Assembly: GCA_019187195.1 (NCBI GenBank)
Contig: JABAQT010000037.1
Location: 1-64,000 of the forward strand
Source of the DNA: Bryobacteraceae bacterium
Lineage (GTDB): Bacteria > Acidobacteriota > Terriglobia > Bryobacterales > Bryobacteraceae
Length of the DNA: 64,000 nucleotides
Direction: 5' to 3'
Shown here: positions 35,708 to 44,728 of the stretch, piece after piece
Position numbering within the stretch: the stretch's first letter is position 1
Layout: every line of letters begins with the position of its first letter
Position numbers and translations under genes: made by a program
Notes under the pieces: generated by a model
The model's database searches: none
What the model was told of the DNA's origin: nothing
Seen by the model: only the letters and a program-made list of their open reading frames with translations

Positions 35708-37428
35708 TGCGGGTGCTCCTTGAATTCGAAGATTCTTGTGGGGTTGTCGTCGGGAGAGATGATCCAGATTTTACGATTCTTATAGTAGTCGAGGAGGATT
35801 TTCAACCTGCTTGGATCCTCGACATACCTTGCCCAAACGATGGGGGCCGCATCAATATCCGCTTTGTTATAAACCCATTCCTGGTGGGGGAGGTGGTTTG
35901 GACGATAGCGTACCAGGATGAGGTGCTCTCCACCCATGCTGAGCAGCTTGCTTTCCACGTTCGCCCGATGAAAGTTAGCGTGCAGGCCGTAGGAGTACCA
36001 GGGAAGCGTGAACTCCTGGTAGACGCTGATGCCCAGGGAAGGCGCGGCGATGCGGAAGAAGAGCATGAAGAATACCGTGGCCAGGGAGGCGCGGCTGAGC
36101 AGACGGCCGGGTAGGGCGGCGTGGCGGCGGAAAGCAGCGAGGCGGCGCAAACCTTCTATCAACAATAGATAAATGGGCGCGGTGATGGGGCCGGCATAGT
36201 GCGGCAGGATGTTCCAGGGGACCAGCAGGTGAGCGGCGAATAGCGACAGGATGCTGATCCAGGCGAGTTGGAGCCGCCTGGATCTCCACCCTCCAAACGC
36301 TCCGATCACGGCAAGCGTCAGGGCGGGGCCAATGAAGAAAAACCACAGCCGCTGGGGTTTCTGCAACTGGATGCGAAGGTAGCCCTCCTTGTCCCGGTAG
36401 CCTTCGGATTCGACGTAGAATTTTCGCAGCGCCTCATGATCGTAGTGCTTGCCCGGGTGTTTGTCTTGCCAGACGAAGCTGCCGTACATCTCAAACTTCT
36501 GGCGATTGAGGAGGTAGGGGAGAAGGAGCGGATTTCCAGTTATACGCCAATTGTAGTAGCCCATCCAGACGATAGCTACGGCAAGCAGGGCGGCCAGCGG
36601 AACGCCGGCTTTAGCAATCCAGAGGGCGATCTCCCGGCGGCGGTTCCGGATGAGCCAGACGAGGAGCCAGATGGCGGCGGCGAGGTTGAGGATCGTTCCC
36701 TCGTACAGCCGCGTGTTTTCGAGGATCACCATGCCGGAGCCGAGCGCGAGGGCATAGCTCCAGTGCGGCCGCTTCATCAGCCTGGGAACGGCCCCGAGCA
36801 GGAGCGCTCCGCCAAGAGCGGAGAGAATACCGCCCCAGTAGCTGTTTCCCCAGTAGCTGAGCCACGCGACGCGGATGGCGAAAATGAGGCTTGCAAGAAG
36901 CGCCCGGGAGGGAGTGACCCAGCCCTGCAGCATCCAGCATAGCGCCGCGGCGGCAAGCGCCGCGCAGAGCCACACGCCGGCCATGGGATTGTTCGCAATC
37001 AGCATCCCGGAAGCCAGCATCATGCCGTTGCCTGGAGGATACATGGACATGTAGGTGGGTTCCGTCAGGATGTGGAAGCTTTCGAAAAAGAACCGCATCG
37101 GGTGAGGCGGGTTGGTGAGGCGGCCGGAAGCGAAGGTATCGGCGGCGAGCAGGTAGCTGAACTCGTCGTGGACACCCGGAGGAGGGGTGCGATAGCCGGG
37201 TTCGGCGGCAAAATGACCCACCAGAGTGAAGAGGAAGACGGCTGCGATAGCCAGCGGGCGGCGGTTGGCGAAACGGCGGAACTTATGGACAGCGGCGGTC
37301 AGGAAGGGCCATTCAAATCCCGGAATTGCGTGCAGGAGAAGGAAAAAGACGAGGACGGCAAGCTCATAGGGAAAGAGGACGGTGTGCTGGGTAAGATCCC
37401 ACCAAAGGTTGTCCAGCCAGTCCGACAT
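35704..37428 (-). CDS. Polytopic membrane protein, GT-C/GT39-like
   Basis: A 574-residue membrane protein with around ten helices. The first periplasmic loop contains PGVHDEFSYLLAADTFASG, an acidic motif in the position of the catalytic Asp of GT-C enzymes, then MSMYPPGNGMML. This is typical of Acidobacteria/Planctomycetes proteins related to ArnT/GT39, which use polyprenyl-phosphate sugars. A C-terminal soluble part ends NPTRIFEFKEHPQ. ATG 37428 is preferred over TTG two codons earlier. Its stop overlaps the GatC-like gene by 4 nt, so it is the first gene of a coupled trio. Confidence 0.75.
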   Translation of the reverse strand: MSDWLDNLWWDLTQHTVLFPYELAVLVFFLLLHAIPGFEWPFLTAAVHKFRRFANRRPLAIAAVFLFTLVGHFAAEPGYRTPPPGVHDEFSYLLAADTFASGRLTNPPHPMRFFFESFHILTEPTYMSMYPPGNGMMLASGMLIANNPMAGVWLCAALAAAALCWMLQGWVTPSRALLASLIFAIRVAWLSYWGNSYWGGILSALGGALLLGAVPRLMKRPHWSYALALGSGMVILENTRLYEGTILNLAAAIWLLVWLIRNRRREIALWIAKAGVPLAALLAVAIVWMGYYNWRITGNPLLLPYLLNRQKFEMYGSFVWQDKHPGKHYDHEALRKFYVESEGYRDKEGYLRIQLQKPQRLWFFFIGPALTLAVIGAFGGWRSRRLQLAWISILSLFAAHLLVPWNILPHYAGPITAPIYLLLIEGLRRLAAFRRHAALPGRLLSRASLATVFFMLFFRIAAPSLGISVYQEFTLPWYSYGLHANFHRANVESKLLSMGGEHLILVRYRPNHLPHQEWVYNKADIDAAPIVWARYVEDPSRLKILLDYYKNRKIWIISPDDNPTRIFEFKEHPQ

Positions 37429-37515
37429 TGGCAAAGAAACCCAATTCTCTCACAATGAGGCCCATCCCCGTGTTTTTTTGGCGGTGATCGGGAACCGGCG
37501 CTATACACTGGGAGC

Positions 37516-38694
37516 ATGGTGCACGAATCCGGATTGTTGGATGGCCCTGTTCCGCTCACGCAACTGGGAGGGGAAGACAAGCTGTTTCAGACTACGATTC
37601 GACAGTTCGCGCGCGAGCAGATCGGACCGCATGTACGCGCGATGGACGAGGCGGGAGTGTTCCGCAAGGATCTCATCCGGAAAATGTTCGAGTTGGGGCT
37701 GATGGGGATTGAAATTCCGGAGGAATACGGGGGCCAGGGAGGCAGCTTCTTCCAGGCGGTGCTTGCCGTGGAGGAGTTGGCGGTAGTGGATCCGTCGGCG
37801 GCAGTGATTGCCGACGTGCAGAACACGTTGGTCAACAATGCGATGATGCGGTGGGCAAACGCAGAACAGCGGAAGCGCTATCTGCCGCGGCTGGCGTCGG
37901 ATACGGTTGGTTCCTACGCACTCTCGGAAGCAGGGTCTGGATCGGACGCCTTCGCGCTGGCCACACGGGCCGAGGATAGGGGCGATCATTTCCTGCTGAA
38001 CGGGCGCAAGCTATGGATTACGAACGCCGCCGAGGCGGGGCTATTCCTGTTGTTTGCGACCGTGAATCCGGAAGCGGGCTACCGGGGAATCACCTGTTTT
38101 CTGGTTGAGCGTGGGTTTGCGGGATTTTCAGTGGGGAAGAAGGAAGACAAACTGGGGATCCGGGCATCCTCGACGTGCGAGCTGATTCTCGACAATTGCC
38201 GGGTGCCGAAGGAAAATGCCGTGGGCGAGGTGGGCAAAGGATACAAGATCGCGATTGAAACCTTGAACGAGGGACGCATCGCCATCGGGGCGCAGATGGT
38301 GGGGCTCGCGCAAGGGGCGTTGAACCATGCGCTTGCCTATGCCAAGGAGCGGAAGCAGTTTGGCAAGGCGATCGCGGATTTTCAGGCCGTGCAGTTCGAA
38401 CTGGCGGATATGGCGACACAAGTGGAGGCGTCGCGCCTGCTGGTCTATAACGCGGCCAGGTTGCGGCAGGCGGGGCGGCCGTTTCTGACCGAGGCCGCAA
38501 TGGCGAAGTATTTCGCTTCGCAGGCGGCCGAGACCATCGCTTCGCAAGCCGTGGAAATCCTTGGGGGCGTGGGCTTTACAAAGGATTACCCGGTGGAGAA
38601 GCTGTACCGGGATGCAAAGATCGGAAGGATCTACGAGGGAACCAGCAACATGCAGCGGATGACGATCGCCAGGCAGTTGTTGGGGACGCGATAG
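37516..38694 (+). CDS. Acyl-CoA dehydrogenase (short/branched-chain type)
   Basis: A 392-residue FAD flavoprotein. It shows YALSEAGSGSDAFAL (substrate/FAD loop), LWITNAAEAG, FGKAIADFQAVQFELADMA and the C-terminal catalytic Glu in GRIYEGTSNMQRMTIAR. That Glu placement is the common one of short- and branched-chain enzymes. It introduces the alpha-beta double bond during fatty acid or branched amino acid breakdown and passes electrons to ETF. It is followed 48 nt later by a LolA-like gene; no other beta-oxidation gene is in view. Confidence 0.93.
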   Translation: MVHESGLLDGPVPLTQLGGEDKLFQTTIRQFAREQIGPHVRAMDEAGVFRKDLIRKMFELGLMGIEIPEEYGGQGGSFFQAVLAVEELAVVDPSAAVIADVQNTLVNNAMMRWANAEQRKRYLPRLASDTVGSYALSEAGSGSDAFALATRAEDRGDHFLLNGRKLWITNAAEAGLFLLFATVNPEAGYRGITCFLVERGFAGFSVGKKEDKLGIRASSTCELILDNCRVPKENAVGEVGKGYKIAIETLNEGRIAIGAQMVGLAQGALNHALAYAKERKQFGKAIADFQAVQFELADMATQVEASRLLVYNAARLRQAGRPFLTEAAMAKYFASQAAETIASQAVEILGGVGFTKDYPVEKLYRDAKIGRIYEGTSNMQRMTIARQLLGTR

Positions 38695-38742
38695 GAAACC
38701 GGCGGCGGGCGAACGCCGTCAGTAGAACGAAAGGAAAAGCGG

Positions 38743-39525
38743 ATGCTACGAGTCGGATTGCTCGCTGCTTTGTTGGGATTTGCGACTGGTCTTCCGGCCG
38801 CTGACAGGACCCCGTCGCAGACGGAGATCGATGAGATCATCAGGAAATTTGCCGCCAAGGAGTCCGAATTCGCGCAGGCGCGGGAGAACTACACATATCG
38901 TCAGCAGGTAAGGATACTGGAACTGGACGAAAGCGGAAACACACGGGGCCGGCACGAAGTAGTTTCGGACATCATTTTCGGGATGGACGGAAAGCGCAGT
39001 GAGCGCGTGGTGCGAGCTCCCGTTTCAACTTTGAAAAATCTGCAGTTAACCCCCGAGGACGAGCAGGATATACGGAGCGTTCAGCCTTTCGTTCTGACCA
39101 GTGCGGATATCGATAAGTACTACGTCCGGTATCTCGGCAAGGAGACGCTCGATGAGATCCCGACCTATGTCTTTGCCGTGAAACCGAAGAAGATGGAACA
39201 GGGGCAACGTTACTTCGAGGGACTGATCTATGTGGATGACCGCGATTTGCAGATTGTAAAGACTTACGGGCGGGCGACGGGTCTGTTGAAGAAGGGCTCG
39301 GATCAACAGTTTCCGAAGTTCGAGACGTATCGCCAGCAGATCGACGGGAAGTACTGGTTTCCGACCTATACCGTGGCAAATGATACGCTTATGTTCGCCA
39401 GCGGGCCGCAACCGATTCGCATGACGGTAAAGTACGAAGACTATAAGCAGTTCAAGACGGACGTCAACATCAAGTTCGAAGACACGGAAGCCAAGCCGGA
39501 AGCGCAGCAGCCGAAAAAGCCCTAA
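38743..39525 (+). CDS. Exported LolA-fold-like protein
   Basis: A 260-residue protein with a signal peptide (LLAALLGFATGLPAA). The mature chain is a run of beta-strands with conserved blocks ENYTYRQQVRILELDESG and GLIYVDDRDLQIVKTYGRA, then YWFPTYTVANDT. It resembles the outer-membrane-lipoprotein-sorting (LolA/LolB/MucB-type) fold often seen in acidobacterial secreted proteins. No catalytic site is expected; lipid or lipoprotein binding is inferred from fold only. It ends in a Lys/Pro-rich tail (PEAQQPKKP). Confidence 0.75.
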   Translation: MLRVGLLAALLGFATGLPAADRTPSQTEIDEIIRKFAAKESEFAQARENYTYRQQVRILELDESGNTRGRHEVVSDIIFGMDGKRSERVVRAPVSTLKNLQLTPEDEQDIRSVQPFVLTSADIDKYYVRYLGKETLDEIPTYVFAVKPKKMEQGQRYFEGLIYVDDRDLQIVKTYGRATGLLKKGSDQQFPKFETYRQQIDGKYWFPTYTVANDTLMFASGPQPIRMTVKYEDYKQFKTDVNIKFEDTEAKPEAQQPKKP

Positions 39526-39614
39526 TATCGCCTTTCAGCGGGAGAAATCGGGCATTCGGGGCGTGAGCACTGTTCAGCGTAGTTGCTTTGTGCTTGAATG
39601 AGTGTTGCATTCCC

Positions 39615-40655
39615 ATGAATTCAAAGGCCCCCAGAGTCCGGCGGAGATGGAAGGCGGCGTTCCGCCGGATGCGCGAGCTGCGGATGATTGCCAAGGGGTT
39701 GATTTCCACCAGCCATCCGGTTCTCGCCCACCTGATTCCCATCCGCCGCTGTAACCTGGACTGCGGCTACTGCAACGAATACGATAACTACTCGAAGCCG
39801 GTCCCGATTGCGACCATGCTGCGCCGGGTGGATTTGTTGGCGAATCTCGGAACAACCGCCGTGACGCTGAGCGGCGGCGAGCCACTGCTTCATCCGGAGT
39901 TGGACGACATTATCGCGAGGATGCGCCAGCGCGGGATCATCGCGGGCCTGATCACGAACGGCTACCTGTTGAATGTGGAACGGATCGAGAGGCTGAACCA
40001 GGCCGGATTGGATCACATGCAGATCAGTATCGACAATGTGAAGCCGGACGAGGTCTCGAAGAAGAGCCTGAAGACGCTGGACCAGCGCCTTCGATGGCTA
40101 TCGGAGTATGCGGAGTTCCACGTAAATATTAATTCCGTAGTAGGCGGTGGAATTCGTAATCCGGAGGATGCTCTCACCGTCGGCAAACGCGCCCTCGAAT
40201 TCGGGTTCACATCGACCGTCGGCATCATTCATGACGGAGACGGGCAGTTGCGTCCGCTGCGGGACCGGGAACGCGAAGTATACCGCGCAATGAAGGCGAT
40301 GGAGAAGAAGGGGTATTCCCGCCTTAACGACTTTCAGGATGCGATCGCCGACGGACGTCCGAACGACTGGAGGTGCCGCGCGGGGGCGCGCTATCTGTAC
40401 GTTTGCGAAGACGGACTGGTGCATTATTGCTCCCAGCAGCGGGGGTATCCCGGAAAGCCGATCGAGGAGTACACTGTCGAGGATATCCGGCGGGAGTATC
40501 TTACCCAGAAGGGTTGCGCCCCGTACTGCACCGTAAGCTGCGCCCATCAAACCGGGTACATGGATTTCTGGCGGGATCCGCAGGTTCTTGCTCCCGCGCA
40601 GGAGGCAAAGGGGCCACTGGTGCAGATTCAGCGTTCCACGGTCAGCCAGGGTTAG
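39615..40655 (+). CDS. Radical SAM enzyme with SPASM-like C-terminal cysteines
   Basis: A 346-residue enzyme. The radical SAM cluster is CNLDCGYC (CxxxCxxC, residues ~45-52), with [13 protein letters not shown] and LITNGYLLN confirming the fold. The C-terminal part has C-x-A-G...CEDGLVHYC and later CAPYCTVSC, suggesting one or two further Fe-S clusters (SPASM/twitch type). These enzymes often modify peptides or cofactors, but no precursor peptide is evident nearby. ATG 39615 is used; the N-terminus is very basic (APRVRRRWK). It converges with lptFG, 6 nt apart. Confidence 0.88.
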   Translation: MNSKAPRVRRRWKAAFRRMRELRMIAKGLISTSHPVLAHLIPIRRCNLDCGYCNEYDNYSKPVPIATMLRRVDLLANLGTTAVTLSGGEPLLHPELDDIIARMRQRGIIAGLITNGYLLNVERIERLNQAGLDHMQISIDNVKPDEVSKKSLKTLDQRLRWLSEYAEFHVNINSVVGGGIRNPEDALTVGKRALEFGFTSTVGIIHDGDGQLRPLRDREREVYRAMKAMEKKGYSRLNDFQDAIADGRPNDWRCRAGARYLYVCEDGLVHYCSQQRGYPGKPIEEYTVEDIRREYLTQKGCAPYCTVSCAHQTGYMDFWRDPQVLAPAQEAKGPLVQIQRSTVSQG

Positions 40656-40661
40656 ACAGCG

Positions 40662-42977
40662 TCAGGTGCGGACCCTCATCAGGAAGTAAGTTCCGGCAAG
40701 GGAAAAAAGAACATCCGGACTCCAGGCGGCGAGTTGAGCGGGAAGTTGGCCGACATTGCCCATCTGTTCAAACAGTTGACTCAAGGCTCCATAGCAGATA
40801 GCGATGCCGAGACTGATTCCGACGGGCGCCATGGCTCCGCGATTTCCGGAAAAGAAGGCGAAGGGAATGGCGATCAAGGCCATGATGAGAGCGAAGAGCG
40901 GGACGGAGAACTTCTTTTCATACTGCACCTGTAGTCGAATGGTATCGAACCCGCTTTGCTGAAGCTCCCGGATGTAGGAGTAAAGCTGATGATAGTTCAT
41001 CTGCTTGTCCTGCTTTAATTCGCGGAAGAAGTAGTTCGGGGGTTCATCGAGTTCGGGGAAAGTTGCGGTCTTGCCCTGGAAGTTATCGAAACGGGTGACG
41101 CGTATTCCGGCGAACTCTCTCATCCAGCCATTCTGGAAAACCCAATGCCTGATCGAAGGCTCCCAGCGGGCGCTTTCGGCAAAGATATGGCGTCTGAGTT
41201 GAAACGACGGCTTATCATAGACATACACGCTGACACCCACCATGACATCGGAACCGGGATCGAAGTGCTTGTAGTAGTAGATCCACGGTCCGCGGCCGAG
41301 GATCCACTTGCGGTCCGGACGAAGATAGGTCTGAACGGGGCGGCCCTTGATCTCGTTACGGATGGCGTCCTGGATGAGGTTCGCTTCGGGAACGATGTAG
41401 TAGTCGAAGGCGAAGAGTGCGCCGCTGAAGACGGCTCCGGCGGCAAGAATGGGAACGGCGAGGCGATAGGCGCTCACGCCGCAGGCTTTCATGGCGGTGA
41501 TCTCATTGGACTTGGAGAGTAGTCCGAAGGTGACGAGCACGGCCACGAGGATACTCATGGGCGCGAAATCATAGATCAGTTTCGGCGTCAGGAAAAGGTG
41601 GTAGGTCGCAACCCTCGACATCGGGATGTGGTGCTTTATGATGTCGCTCAGCAACTCGAAGAAGTTGAAGACGTGCGTCATTGCCACGAAGCTGAAGAGG
41701 AGCACGGCGAAGTAGTAGAGGAAGGAAGAGAGAACATAGGTATCTATGAGTTGCGGCAGGAGCGGGAGACGAAAGCCGCGCACCATGCCCTCTTCCTTCG
41801 CGGCAAACGGGGTGCGCAGCGATGCCCAGAGGCGCGCCATCCTGTCCCAAACCACACCACCTAAGTCCTTGTCGCCCGGGCGTTCCAATCTGGTGATCAT
41901 CACCGCGCCGAGCAGGAAAAAGGACATGTTGGGAAGCCAGACGGCGAATCCGGCCGGCAGGGATTTCTGGCGAGCCAACCCGATGATGCTTATCAGACCC
42001 ATGTAGTAGAGGAACGCCAAGGCAACCGTGAGAACGAAGGCGGCGGACTTGCCGCCCTTGCGGGAAGAGACGCCCAGGGGGAGAGCGACCATGGCAAGGA
42101 CGATACATCCGGCCGGAAGAGCAAGGCGGCGGTGAAACTCGATCGCGGCTTCCACATTTGTATCTATTTGCTGATAAAGGGGCCGCATGTCCAACTCGCC
42201 GAAGTCCATGGCGCGGACTTCCTTGCGCTCAGGGGCGTCCAAGGCCTGTTGGCCTTTCGGAAAGGAAGTGGCGTAGTATTGGGTGATGTCCTTGGCGACT
42301 TCGAAACTACTACCGTCGATGAGAGAGAGCTGGATACGGTTGTGGGCAAGGTCGGGAACGGCAATGGCCTGGCGGGCGAGGGTAATCCGGGGGTCATCCC
42401 CGCGATCGCCGGCCCCGTCCCTTTCGGCGGGCGGCCGCAGGTCGGCCATAAAGACGTGACGCCAGCGGAATGGGGGCCCCGTGCTCACGTCTTCGACGTA
42501 GAGGATGCGGTTGGGAAACTCCTCCTCGAAGATTCGGGGCTGAATCTCCGCGGTCAACTGTCCGGCGGCCATTGTGTTGAGAATATTGATGGTTTCCCTC
42601 TTTGCCCAGGGTGTGAGCAGGCAGGAGGTGAAGGCCGCCAGAGTCATTCCAAGGATGGCGAACAGGGATACGGGGATGAGGAGGCGGCGGCTGGGGACGC
42701 CGGCGGAACGAATGGCGATAATTTCGCCGTCACTGGACATCCGCCCGATGGCAATGAGGATGCCAACCAGAACTCCTATTGGTATCGTAAATACGAGGGT
42801 TTGCGGGAGGATCAGGAGGAACAAGCCCCCGATCTGCTGCGCCGTGGCCGTGCTGGTGACAAGTTGTTCAAACAACCGGCCGAGGCGCTGGAGAAAGAGG
42901 ATGAAGGTAAACAGGACGGCTCCGAGGAGCGCCCCGGTGGTGATCTCCTTGAAGAGAGTGCGTCCGAGAATTCCCAT
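40662..42977 (-). CDS. Fused LptF-LptG LPS export permease
   Basis: A 771-residue protein holding two YjgP/YjgQ permease units in tandem. The first (residues ~1-365) begins TLFKEITTGALLGAVLFTFI and includes SSDGEIIAIRSAGVPSRRL. The second starts near residue 410 (LIDTYVLSSFLYYFAVLLF) and includes KSNEITAMKACGVSAYRLAV. Each unit has six helices and a periplasmic jellyroll. In most Gram-negative bacteria these are separate LptF and LptG proteins that pull LPS from the inner membrane with LptB. ATG 42977 has GGGGGAG 8 nt upstream. The joint near residues 370-410 is a soluble linker. Confidence 0.85.
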   Translation of the reverse strand: MGILGRTLFKEITTGALLGAVLFTFILFLQRLGRLFEQLVTSTATAQQIGGLFLLILPQTLVFTIPIGVLVGILIAIGRMSSDGEIIAIRSAGVPSRRLLIPVSLFAILGMTLAAFTSCLLTPWAKRETINILNTMAAGQLTAEIQPRIFEEEFPNRILYVEDVSTGPPFRWRHVFMADLRPPAERDGAGDRGDDPRITLARQAIAVPDLAHNRIQLSLIDGSSFEVAKDITQYYATSFPKGQQALDAPERKEVRAMDFGELDMRPLYQQIDTNVEAAIEFHRRLALPAGCIVLAMVALPLGVSSRKGGKSAAFVLTVALAFLYYMGLISIIGLARQKSLPAGFAVWLPNMSFFLLGAVMITRLERPGDKDLGGVVWDRMARLWASLRTPFAAKEEGMVRGFRLPLLPQLIDTYVLSSFLYYFAVLLFSFVAMTHVFNFFELLSDIIKHHIPMSRVATYHLFLTPKLIYDFAPMSILVAVLVTFGLLSKSNEITAMKACGVSAYRLAVPILAAGAVFSGALFAFDYYIVPEANLIQDAIRNEIKGRPVQTYLRPDRKWILGRGPWIYYYKHFDPGSDVMVGVSVYVYDKPSFQLRRHIFAESARWEPSIRHWVFQNGWMREFAGIRVTRFDNFQGKTATFPELDEPPNYFFRELKQDKQMNYHQLYSYIRELQQSGFDTIRLQVQYEKKFSVPLFALIMALIAIPFAFFSGNRGAMAPVGISLGIAICYGALSQLFEQMGNVGQLPAQLAAWSPDVLFSLAGTYFLMRVRT

Positions 42978-42997
42978 TCCGATGACTCCCCCGAACC

Positions 42998-44728
42998 TCA
43001 ATTGATCAATGGCGGGGCCGGCACGAGCGGAAGCTTGGGAAGTTCGCCGGGGATCTTCTCGAGTTCCACATCCTCGAACAGGAGTTCCGGGGCAACCACC
43101 GTTGTCCCGGCGACATAGCCGCCGGCGTCCATGTGCGCAAAGGGAGCGCGGTTTTCCAGGTAGTGAAAGGCGAAGAGTTCATCCGACGCCGCGAGGATGT
43201 CCTTGAGAGCGCGGGTATCGAGCCCACGGAAACGGACCCCGCGGACCAGTTCCTCCCGCCCATCCGGAAAGAGTTTGTACACGAGTAATGGAACGCTGAT
43301 GGTTTGGCCCTGACGCCCGCCTCCGAGTCTTCGCAACTCTTCGATGCTCGCGCTGGACGGGAAGTCCAGCTTGCGGACAACGATGACAAAGGGCTTGTGT
43401 CTCTGTTTACCCAGTTCGAGAATTCGGGTTTTGAGTTGGGCGGCGGAACTGGTTTGGGTGGCTTTGACGAAGACGTTGCCGGCGAGGGCGGTGTTGTTGC
43501 CGAGAAATCCCGGAAGCCTGGCATGGCCGTTAGAAGTGGGGAAGCCCTCGATTGGCTGGCGGGTCGTGTAGTAGGCTTTCAAAACACCCTTTTCGACCAA
43601 CTGCACGGGCTTCGGAACAACTCCTTCCATATCCACGAGGTAGGTCCCCTGAAGGGGAATGCCGCGCCACTCCTTTTGGGTCGGGTCGTCGAGGATATCG
43701 AACCAATCCGGGAGAATTCGGGAACCGAGGCGGCCTTCGAGCTCGCCGGAGGGGAGGTTGAGGGGGCGGTCGGGGTCGGTCACCGGACGGCGGAAATAGG
43801 AGAAGTTGCGTACCAGCAGTTCGGCGAGCAACTGGGCGCCGGCGGTTCCTTCAAACAATATTGGTCCGGAGTAACTTTCGAGAACGGGAGCGGAGACCAT
43901 GGCGGTGACGTTTTGGGCAACGGCGACGGTGGCCTTCTTCAGATCTTCATCGCGCGGGAGCCTACCGGGATCGATCGAGAAGAACATGGCGTGGTCACGC
44001 ACGGTGCTCCCATCCGGAGCCAGCGCGGAGGCTTTGATGCGGATGGTTCCCAGGTTGTCGGGCACGCGAATCTCCGAGCCTTCGTTGTTGGCCAGATAGG
44101 AGATGGTTTGCGAGATGCCCACCTCGGCTTCGGAAGTCAAAATCGCCGGATAGGAGGCGAAGATGGCGGAGAGATCCTTGACGCGCTTACGCCACAAAGG
44201 GGCATCCACGGTTGCGCGGGCGACGGGAAGGACGAGGGTCACCGGGGGGGCGGGGCTGAAGTCGGGAAGCTGGTCCGTTTCCGTGACGTTTTTGAGGGAC
44301 GCGCGCTTGCGTGCCAGAGCTTCAAGAGCCTGTTTGTAGTTCCGGTCGGTGGCCAGCCAGAAGCCGGTGCGCAGGACGTCATAGTTGTCATCAATGGGAA
44401 ACTGGCCGGGATCGTAGCGGGAGCCGCGATAGACGTCGCTGTAGATGTGGTTGGAGTTATCGAGCTTCCTATCGCCCACGCGGATACGGACGCGCGGGTT
44501 GCGGATGCGGTCTACTCGCTCCTGGACGAGAGCCCCAAGGATGGCGCTGGCCCCGTACATGCTGGCATCGTCCAACGTGTATTCGATGAAGTAGGGTGGG
44601 TCTCCGATGACGCGAAGCGAGCGGCCGCGCGCCAGTTCGTCGCGCATGGCCTTGAGCACTATGTCTTTGTCAGCGGGTTGGGCGTGGAGCGGCGGGAGCG
44701 CCAGCAAGCAGAGAAGCAGGAATCGCAT
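42998..44728 (-). CDS. Exported TldE/PmbA-like protein
   Basis: A 576-residue protein with a signal peptide (MRFLLLCLLALPPLHAQ). The remainder is PmbA/TldE-like: VKDLSAIFASYPAILTSEAE and LPGFLGNNTALAGNVFVKA are seen, but no HExxxH zinc motif, as expected for the inactive partner of TldD. Its ATG overlaps the tldD stop (TGATG), so the two are made together. TldD-TldE normally acts in the cytosol on unstructured peptides; export here is unusual. The lptFG gene follows after 20 nt. Confidence 0.8.
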   Translation of the reverse strand: MRFLLLCLLALPPLHAQPADKDIVLKAMRDELARGRSLRVIGDPPYFIEYTLDDASMYGASAILGALVQERVDRIRNPRVRIRVGDRKLDNSNHIYSDVYRGSRYDPGQFPIDDNYDVLRTGFWLATDRNYKQALEALARKRASLKNVTETDQLPDFSPAPPVTLVLPVARATVDAPLWRKRVKDLSAIFASYPAILTSEAEVGISQTISYLANNEGSEIRVPDNLGTIRIKASALAPDGSTVRDHAMFFSIDPGRLPRDEDLKKATVAVAQNVTAMVSAPVLESYSGPILFEGTAGAQLLAELLVRNFSYFRRPVTDPDRPLNLPSGELEGRLGSRILPDWFDILDDPTQKEWRGIPLQGTYLVDMEGVVPKPVQLVEKGVLKAYYTTRQPIEGFPTSNGHARLPGFLGNNTALAGNVFVKATQTSSAAQLKTRILELGKQRHKPFVIVVRKLDFPSSASIEELRRLGGGRQGQTISVPLLVYKLFPDGREELVRGVRFRGLDTRALKDILAASDELFAFHYLENRAPFAHMDAGGYVAGTTVVAPELLFEDVELEKIPGELPKLPLVPAPPLIN

